In this document: piece by piece, positions 58,903 to 64,000 of the stretch | Layout: every line of letters starts with the position of its first letter | How positions within the stretch are numbered: the stretch's first letter is position 1 | Origin: Bryobacterales bacterium | GTDB lineage: Bacteria; Acidobacteriota; Terriglobia; Bryobacterales; Bryobacteraceae | Direction: 5' to 3' | Length of the DNA: 64,000 nucleotides | Assembly: GCA_003164035.1 (NCBI GenBank) | Contig: PLRS01000048.1 | Span: 1-64,000, forward strand | Made by a program: the position numbers and the translations under genes | The notes under the pieces: model-generated | Told to the model about the DNA's origin: nothing | Database searches by the model: none | The model's input: only the letters and a program-made list of their open reading frames with translations

Positions 58903-61900
58903 ATGCGCCGAGTCCGCACACGTTTCCATTCTTGCTGCACACGTTCCCATTTCAAGTTTTTGGCCGGCCTGCTGTTATGTATGGCCGTGGCCTTTGCACA
59001 AACCGATACCGGCTCCATTGGGGGGTTCGTTAAAGATCCTTCCGGGGGCGTCGTTCCCAAAGCCAAAGTCACCCTCAAGAATGAGGGCACCGGTGAAACG
59101 CACACTCTGACTACCGATGAAGCCGGCTACTACGTAGTGCCCGCCTTGCCGCCCGGCTTTTACACCATGACGGCGGAAACCGCCGGTTTTAAGCGCTTCG
59201 AAAGCAGACAGAACAAGCTCGATTCCAATACCGCTCTTTCCCTCAACGCCGATCTTGCCGTTGGCAACGCTACCGAAACCGTTGAGGTGACAGCCACGGC
59301 GGCCGTGCTGCAAACCGATTCCTCCGCGGTGCAGAGCGAGATCGGCGGCACCCAGGTGAATATGCAGGAACTGAACGGCCGCAATCCAATCTACGAAGCT
59401 CAGCTCCTGCCCGGTTTGCGCAGCGGTTCCACCATGGGCGATTTCAATTTCGCGGTCGGCGCCGGAGTCCCGTTTAATGTGAACGGCGCGCGGGCGCAAG
59501 ACACCCTGGTCACGTTCGACGGCGCCGATGCCGTTCGCACGCGCGCCAACGGAGCCGTCATCGGGGTCGCCAACACGGACGCCGTCGAAGAAATCCAGGT
59601 GATGACCGCCGACTACGCCCCTGAATACGGCCGCTCCTCCGGCGGCCAGATCCGCATCGTCAGCAAGGCCGGCACCAGGGATTTTCACGGCGGCCTCTAC
59701 GAGTACTTACGCAACTCCGACATGAACGCCAATACCTGGTCGCGCCAGCAGAGCGTCGTCACCGCCGCCGCCCAGCCGGTCCGCTACAACAATTTCGGCG
59801 GTACCATCGGCGGCCCCATGTGGGTTCCCGGCATGAACGAGAAGTTCCGCGAAAGGCTGTTCTTCTTCGTGGCCGAAGACTGGATCCGCTACCGGTACGG
59901 CGACTTCACCACCGAGGCCGTCCCCACCAACCTCATGCGTCAGGGGAATTTCAGCGAACTGCTGTCCTCCAATCCCTGGTATGCCGGAAGCCATGTCATC
60001 TATCAGCCTTCCAGTTGCCCGGTGTCCGGCGCCTCGACTTGCATTCCCTTCCCGAACAACATCATCCCCGCCAGCCAGTTGAGTTACAACGGGAACGCGA
60101 TTATCAACGCCTACCCGCAGGCCACGCCGGGGTTCCTCGTCGGTACCTCCAATTACATCGCCCAGGCCACCCACCCCATCAACCAGCGTAAAGGCACCGT
60201 CGACATCGACATTCTTCTCAATTCCAACGAGAAGCTCATCAGCCGCCGCACCGACGCCTCCTATTTCGAATACCAGCCCTTCGATCAAGGCTCGGGCCTT
60301 ACCGGCAAGTATTTCAACCGTCCCAACCAGACCAACGTCATCGCACTCACCTCCACCATCACTCCGACCCTGATGAACGAGGCGCGCCTCACCTTGAGCA
60401 TCGACGACGTCTACATCCCCGTGAACACCGCGCTGCTGGGCTTTAACACAAATGATTTGCCCATCCCCATCAACTTTCCCTACCTGATGCCCAACGGCAA
60501 AGATATTGTCCACAAAATTCCCACCGTCGCGGTGCCTAATTTTTATGGCTTGGCCGGCGGCCCTTACCCGTCGCATTCCTCCGGCACCATCTGGACCGGC
60601 TCGGATACAGTGACTAAGGTTGCGGGCAATCACACCATCAAGGCCGGCATCGCGTTCGAGTACTCCGGCGAGAACGATGGCGACGAGATCAACGTGAGCA
60701 CGGTTCCCGGCGGCGCCAGCAACCAGAACGGCAACTTCACCTTTACCGATGCGCGCACCGGCTTGGGCGCTACCTCCGGCATAGGGATGGCCAACCTAGC
60801 CTTGGGCCTGGCCGACAGCTACACCGAAATCGGCCCGCGCTCCCTGGTCATCTGGCGCTCCTGGATGTGGGAAGGTTTCGTGCAGGACTCCTGGAAGGTC
60901 AACTCGAAGCTGCACCTGGAATATGGCCTGCGCTGGACCAATATCGCCGGTAACCACGCGGTGTGGGGCAATAACGATTACTTCGACGGCAACGTCTACA
61001 ATCCGGCCACGGCCGTCCAGGTCTCTCCTAGTACCGGCAACGTCATCCTCGGTACCGGAAACCCCTATGACGGCATGGTCATCCCTGGCTATAGCTCATT
61101 CCCCGGCGCGGGCGGACGCATCGCCGCGTTCACTTCCAACCAATGCGACGGCGCATCTTGCAGCAGCATGCTCGATCCCAACCTTAGCAAGAACTATATC
61201 GCCAACACCAACACCTTCCAGCCAAGACTGGGCATCGCCTACCAGCTCACTCCGGCCACCGTCCTCCGCGGCGGAATCGGCAGCTTCACCACCAAGATGG
61301 GCCTGCTCGACAACGTCTTCCCGGGCGGCAATTCGCCCTTCCAGCCGTTCGTTACGGTCAACAACGTTTCGGTGGATAACCCGGGCGCCGCTTTGACCAC
61401 CGGAACCGCCGCGGCTCTCACCATTACTACCCTCAACCCCCACCTGAAACCCCCGGTGGCGTGGAACTGGAACCTCACCGCCCAACGCCAGCTCCCGCTG
61501 CATAGCGTGCTGACGGTTGCCTACGTGGGCCATCGCGGCAACCATGCCTGGCAGGTGTACGACATCAACGAGCCCACCGTGGGCGCGTTACAGGCCAACC
61601 CCGGCGTGAACGTCAACGCTCTCCGCCCCTACAAGGGGTACGCGGAAATTCAGGAAGAGGAGAGCGTGGTCAATTCCATGTACAAAGGACTGCAAATCCA
61701 ATGGGAGCGGCGGTTTACCAGCGGCTCCGCTTTCAGCTTTTCCTATACCCTTTCGAAGAGCATGGATAACGGGTCGAATTACCGCGACATCGTGCCCGAT
61801 ACCTACAACACGAGCAATCTGTGGGGTCCCTCCGAATACGACGAGCGCCACATTGTCCTGATCAACTACATCTACGCCCTGCCGTTCCTGAAGAACAACA

Positions 61901-62415
61901 AGGAGCTCACCGGCAAGATGCTGGGCGGATGGTCGCTCGCCGGCACGGCGCAATTCCAGACCGGCACTCCCTGCGGCATCGGCACCAACAACGATTTCGC
62001 CGGCGCGGGCGAGTACGGCAGTTTCGGCTGCGGCAGCGAAGGCCAGTTCTGGGTGCTGAACAGTCCCCCCACGATCAACACTGGAGCATTCGCGGGTCCC
62101 GTCACCAACTCCAGTTCGCCGAAGTACTTCACCGTGAACGCTACGGCGCCTCCCACCGGCACTTTCAATCTGTCGCCCGGCGTCCGCGATTCCATCTACC
62201 AGCCCGGCTTCCAGGATTGGAACCTGTCGCTGTTCAAGACCTTCCCCATCAACGAGCGGGCTGGCTTCCAGTTCCGCGCCGAGTCATACGACTTCCCCAA
62301 CCATCCGAACCTGAGCGGGCCGAATCTCAATCCCACGTCCAGCCAGTTCGGCATGATTACCAGCAAGACCGGCTTGAACCGCGCGATGCAGCTTTCCTTG
62401 CGGCTTTACTTCTAA
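58903..62415 (+). CDS. Giant TonB-dependent receptor (Oar-like) with carboxypeptidase-regulatory-like domain
   Basis: 1170 aa. The signal segment is KFLAGLLLCMAVAFAQ. Residues about 35-125 form the CarboxypepD_reg domain (GSIGGFVKDPSGGVVPKAKV.. EAGYYVVPALPPGFYTMTAE). The plug follows at about 135-260 (DTLVTFDGADAVRTRANGAV, YGRSSGGQIRIVSKAGTRDF then HG), and the rest is a 22-strand-type barrel ending MQLSLRLYF, an aromatic terminus. Receptors of this form take up oligosaccharides, peptides or other large molecules; no partner gene next to it reveals the substrate. Confidence 0.9.
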   Translation: MRRVRTRFHSCCTRSHFKFLAGLLLCMAVAFAQTDTGSIGGFVKDPSGGVVPKAKVTLKNEGTGETHTLTTDEAGYYVVPALPPGFYTMTAETAGFKRFESRQNKLDSNTALSLNADLAVGNATETVEVTATAAVLQTDSSAVQSEIGGTQVNMQELNGRNPIYEAQLLPGLRSGSTMGDFNFAVGAGVPFNVNGARAQDTLVTFDGADAVRTRANGAVIGVANTDAVEEIQVMTADYAPEYGRSSGGQIRIVSKAGTRDFHGGLYEYLRNSDMNANTWSRQQSVVTAAAQPVRYNNFGGTIGGPMWVPGMNEKFRERLFFFVAEDWIRYRYGDFTTEAVPTNLMRQGNFSELLSSNPWYAGSHVIYQPSSCPVSGASTCIPFPNNIIPASQLSYNGNAIINAYPQATPGFLVGTSNYIAQATHPINQRKGTVDIDILLNSNEKLISRRTDASYFEYQPFDQGSGLTGKYFNRPNQTNVIALTSTITPTLMNEARLTLSIDDVYIPVNTALLGFNTNDLPIPINFPYLMPNGKDIVHKIPTVAVPNFYGLAGGPYPSHSSGTIWTGSDTVTKVAGNHTIKAGIAFEYSGENDGDEINVSTVPGGASNQNGNFTFTDARTGLGATSGIGMANLALGLADSYTEIGPRSLVIWRSWMWEGFVQDSWKVNSKLHLEYGLRWTNIAGNHAVWGNNDYFDGNVYNPATAVQVSPSTGNVILGTGNPYDGMVIPGYSSFPGAGGRIAAFTSNQCDGASCSSMLDPNLSKNYIANTNTFQPRLGIAYQLTPATVLRGGIGSFTTKMGLLDNVFPGGNSPFQPFVTVNNVSVDNPGAALTTGTAAALTITTLNPHLKPPVAWNWNLTAQRQLPLHSVLTVAYVGHRGNHAWQVYDINEPTVGALQANPGVNVNALRPYKGYAEIQEEESVVNSMYKGLQIQWERRFTSGSAFSFSYTLSKSMDNGSNYRDIVPDTYNTSNLWGPSEYDERHIVLINYIYALPFLKNNKELTGKMLGGWSLAGTAQFQTGTPCGIGTNNDFAGAGEYGSFGCGSEGQFWVLNSPPTINTGAFAGPVTNSSSPKYFTVNATAPPTGTFNLSPGVRDSIYQPGFQDWNLSLFKTFPINERAGFQFRAESYDFPNHPNLSGPNLNPTSSQFGMITSKTGLNRAMQLSLRLYF

Positions 62416-62451
62416 GGAGAGCACTTTCCATCCAGCCGGCGGCCAATCCTT

Positions 62452-62868
62452 CTACGAGGATGCCGCCGGCTTTGCCGTTTCTTCCGGCTCGATTTCGCGT
62501 CGGCGCACCGCCAATTCGCCCGCATGCTCCTCTGCCCATCGGCCCAGCGCCAGAATCGGCGTCTCCAGCGAAAGCCCGAGCGGGGTCAGTGAATACTCTA
62601 CCCGCAAAGGCACCTCGGCATAGGCTTTGCGGCTGACCACGCCGATTTCTTCGAAGCGTTTGAGCGTCAGAGAAAGCTCCCGCTGGGTCACCCTCCCGAT
62701 CGCCTTCCGTAAAACTCCAAAGCGCAGCGGCCCCGGCGCCCGCAGCAGATGGTACAGCACCGGCATAGCCCACTTCGACGCCAGCAGGCCGATGAGCTTG
62801 GTCATCGGACAGTCTCCGGACAGATCGCCTTCGCACCGGGTATCTGGTTCCATACTAACTTCATTCAT
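62452..62868 (-). CDS. HxlR-family transcriptional regulator
   Basis: 138 aa. The winged helix is of HxlR type: KLIGLLASKWAMPVLYHLLR, GPLRFGVLRKAIGRVTQREL then SLTLKRFEEIGVV, EVPLRVEYSLTPLGLSL. Two Cys in the N-terminal extension (TRCEGDLSGDCPMTK) could sense redox or thiol-reactive compounds, as in some HxlR proteins. Divergent from the YceI gene; the shared 48-bp gap holds a palindrome. Confidence 0.9.
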   Translation of the reverse strand: MNEVSMEPDTRCEGDLSGDCPMTKLIGLLASKWAMPVLYHLLRAPGPLRFGVLRKAIGRVTQRELSLTLKRFEEIGVVSRKAYAEVPLRVEYSLTPLGLSLETPILALGRWAEEHAGELAVRRREIEPEETAKPAASS

Positions 62869-62877
62869 AATCCCTAC

Positions 62878-62911
62878 TTGTCAACCAACCTCTAGTATCC
62901 TTAATATACTA
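62878..62911 (+). promoter_or_regulatory. HxlR-YceI promoter and operator
   Basis: TTGTCA (62878-62883), 17-bp spacer, TTAATA (62901-62906), overlaid by the inverted repeat TAGTAT-N7-ATACTA (62893-62898 with 62906-62911). The YceI ATG is at 62917, leaving almost no leader and no Shine-Dalgarno. Confidence 0.55.
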
Positions 62912-62916
62912 TAAGT

Positions 62917-63462
62917 ATGCCGACAACCAAATGGACTTTCGACACCGTACATTCGAGCCTCGCGTTTTCCGTGCGCCATCTGATGATTTCCAAAGTCAGA
63001 GGCCGCTTTGACAAGTGGACAGGCACCCTGGATCTGGACGACGCCGATCCCACCGCTTCAAAGATCTCCATCCGCATCGAGGCCGCCAGCGTCAACACCC
63101 AGGAACAGCAACGCGACGACCACCTGCGCTCGGTCGACTTCTTCGATGCCGGCAACCATCCCGAAATCGCTTTCGAAAGCACCGGCGTGAAAAAGCTAAG
63201 TGAGCAGAATTACAACGTCACCGGCGATTTGACCATTCGCGGCGTGACCAGGGAAGTCGAGGGCGCAGTGGAAGTACTGGGCCGCGCCAGGGATCCATGG
63301 GGCGGCTTTCGCGCCGGCTTCTCCGCCACTACGTCCATCGACCGGAAGGACTTCGGGCTTCTGTTCAACGTTCCCCTGGATGGCGGCGGCGTGCTGGTGG
63401 GCGAAAAGGTCGAAATCGTCGCGGAGTTGGAAGCGGTCCAGGCCGTCGCCATCGGCGCTTGA
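62917..63462 (+). CDS. YceI-family lipid-binding-like protein
   Basis: 181 aa lipocalin-like beta-barrel: TTKWTFDTVHSSLAFSVRHL, KVRGRFDKWTGTLDLDD, NTQEQQRDDHLRSVDFFDAG, VTGDLTIRGVTREV, ATTSIDRKDFGL. YceI proteins bind polyprenoid-type ligands. This copy has no signal peptide, so it is probably cytoplasmic, unlike E. coli YceI. Likely controlled by the divergent HxlR regulator. Confidence 0.92.
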   Translation: MPTTKWTFDTVHSSLAFSVRHLMISKVRGRFDKWTGTLDLDDADPTASKISIRIEAASVNTQEQQRDDHLRSVDFFDAGNHPEIAFESTGVKKLSEQNYNVTGDLTIRGVTREVEGAVEVLGRARDPWGGFRAGFSATTSIDRKDFGLLFNVPLDGGGVLVGEKVEIVAELEAVQAVAIGA

Positions 63463-63540
63463 ACTCGCCCCATCCCAGGCAGGTGGTAACCCTCAGTCCC
63501 GGCCGCGCATCTACACCATAGCAACTCGTCGAGTCCAACT

Positions 63541-64000
63541 ATGCGTATCGAGATGTCGCGGCGTCGAATACTGGAATCGCTGGCGGCGGTCGCTTCCCTC
63601 CGCGCCCTGTGCGGGCAGCAGGGTCAGCCGCCCCAGCAGAATCCGCCACCCCCGGATAGTCAGCAGCCGCAACTGACACGGCCGGCTCCCAACCTTTCCG
63701 GCCAACAGGCGGAAAGTTCCACTTTTTCCACCGAGATCAAGGTGGTGAATGTGTTCGCCACGGTCCGGAAAGGCAAGGACGGCCCCATCGTCCATAACTT
63801 GACCAAGGACGATTTTGTGCTGGACGAAGATGGCCGCCCGGAAACTATCGCCTATTTTTCCCAGGAGAGCAACCTGCCTCTCACCCTCGGCCTGCTGGTG
63901 GATACCAGCGGCAGCCAGCGCCGCGTGCTCAACGACGAACGCACCGCCAGCCTGAAATTCTTCGACCAAATCCTGCGCGAAGATCGGGATCTCGCGTTCC
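63541..64000 (+). CDS. VWA-domain protein (acidobacterial type), cut by window edge
   Basis: First 153 codons only. The N-terminus MRIEMSRRRILESLAAVASL is a Tat-like leader, followed by a Pro/Gln-rich linker. The segment EIKVVNVFATVRKGKDG.. NLTKDDFVLDEDGRPETIAY is the pre-VWA strand pattern of acidobacterial VWFA-related proteins, and LGLLVDTSGSQ supplies the MIDAS motif DxSxS at the start of the VWA domain. The rest lies beyond 64000. A secreted metal-dependent adhesion or protein-binding role is usual for VWA. Confidence 0.8.
   Translation, partial: MRIEMSRRRILESLAAVASLRALCGQQGQPPQQNPPPPDSQQPQLTRPAPNLSGQQAESSTFSTEIKVVNVFATVRKGKDGPIVHNLTKDDFVLDEDGRPETIAYFSQESNLPLTLGLLVDTSGSQRRVLNDERTASLKFFDQILREDRDLAF

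Noticed and set aside
1-64000. tRNA or rRNA genes, prophage, integrase or insertion-sequence transposase
   Set aside because: None could be recognised on either strand; the repeats present have no associated recombinase in the window.

Overview
The window looks like chromosome from a GC-rich acidobacterium of the Solibacter/Bryobacter kind. The grounds are three large ABC permeases of the MacB/FtsX type that match the acidobacterial duplicated orphan permease (ADOP) family, two very large TonB-type outer-membrane receptors with an N-terminal carboxypeptidase-regulatory-like domain, a VWA protein with acidobacterial architecture at the right edge, an LptD gene showing a Gram-negative outer membrane, and many dispersed palindromic repeats. 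This assignment is inference from gene content; no rRNA is present.

Layout. 1-2.0 kb: a secreted esterase and a HigBA toxin-antitoxin pair with a palindromic operator. 2.0-7.5 kb (minus strand): a complete type III-A CRISPR effector operon, cas10-csm2-csm3-csm4-csm5, without Cas6, adaptation genes, a CARF effector or a CRISPR array. Its Cas10 lacks the N-terminal HD nuclease, Csm2 has an RG-rich tail, and Csm4 has a Pro/Glu-rich insert partly built from the local dispersed repeat. 7.5-12.4 kb: a BON-domain protein, a degenerate alkaline-phosphatase-family protein, PyrD, a small secreted protein, and CcmC/CcmD. 12.5-18.4 kb: an aldo-keto reductase, a Zn-alcohol dehydrogenase, a REC-GGDEF protein, and two Tat-type sugar enzymes (TIM-barrel epimerase, enolase superfamily). 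18.6-25.6 kb: a polytopic membrane protein, a small hydrophobic protein, a PilZ protein, a strong small-RNA candidate, LptD and an RDD protein. 25.6-33 kb (minus strand): an S9 peptidase behind a TonB receptor, an amidohydrolase, and a broken gene fragment. 33.2-36.7 kb: a parvulin, an ABC-F ATPase and AccA.

36.7-37.7 kb is non-coding and rich in repeats. 37.7-48.5 kb: a MacA-like adaptor and its ATPase, a broken toxin-antitoxin locus, then three ADOP-type permeases, the last two a tandem duplication. 48.5-55.4 kb: small and regulatory genes (YkgJ-like, HDOD), a permease remnant, a flavin monooxygenase, a CPBP protease and hypothetical proteins. 55.4-58.3 kb: an Mla-type lipid-transport operon whose MCE protein carries an OmpA-like C-terminus. 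58.9-64 kb: a second giant TonB receptor, a divergent HxlR-YceI pair and a VWA protein cut by the window edge.

The most noteworthy signals are: (1) an intergenic small-RNA candidate at about 21935-22026 with a near-consensus extended -10 promoter, a C-rich hairpin loop and a strong terminator; (2) the stripped-down, array-less Csm operon with low-complexity additions; (3) at least five families of palindromic repeats, one with covarying arms that also occurs as coding sequence inside csm4; (4) decayed loci that record gene loss (toxin cut at a repeat, permease tail, frameshifted carboxypeptidase-like domain).
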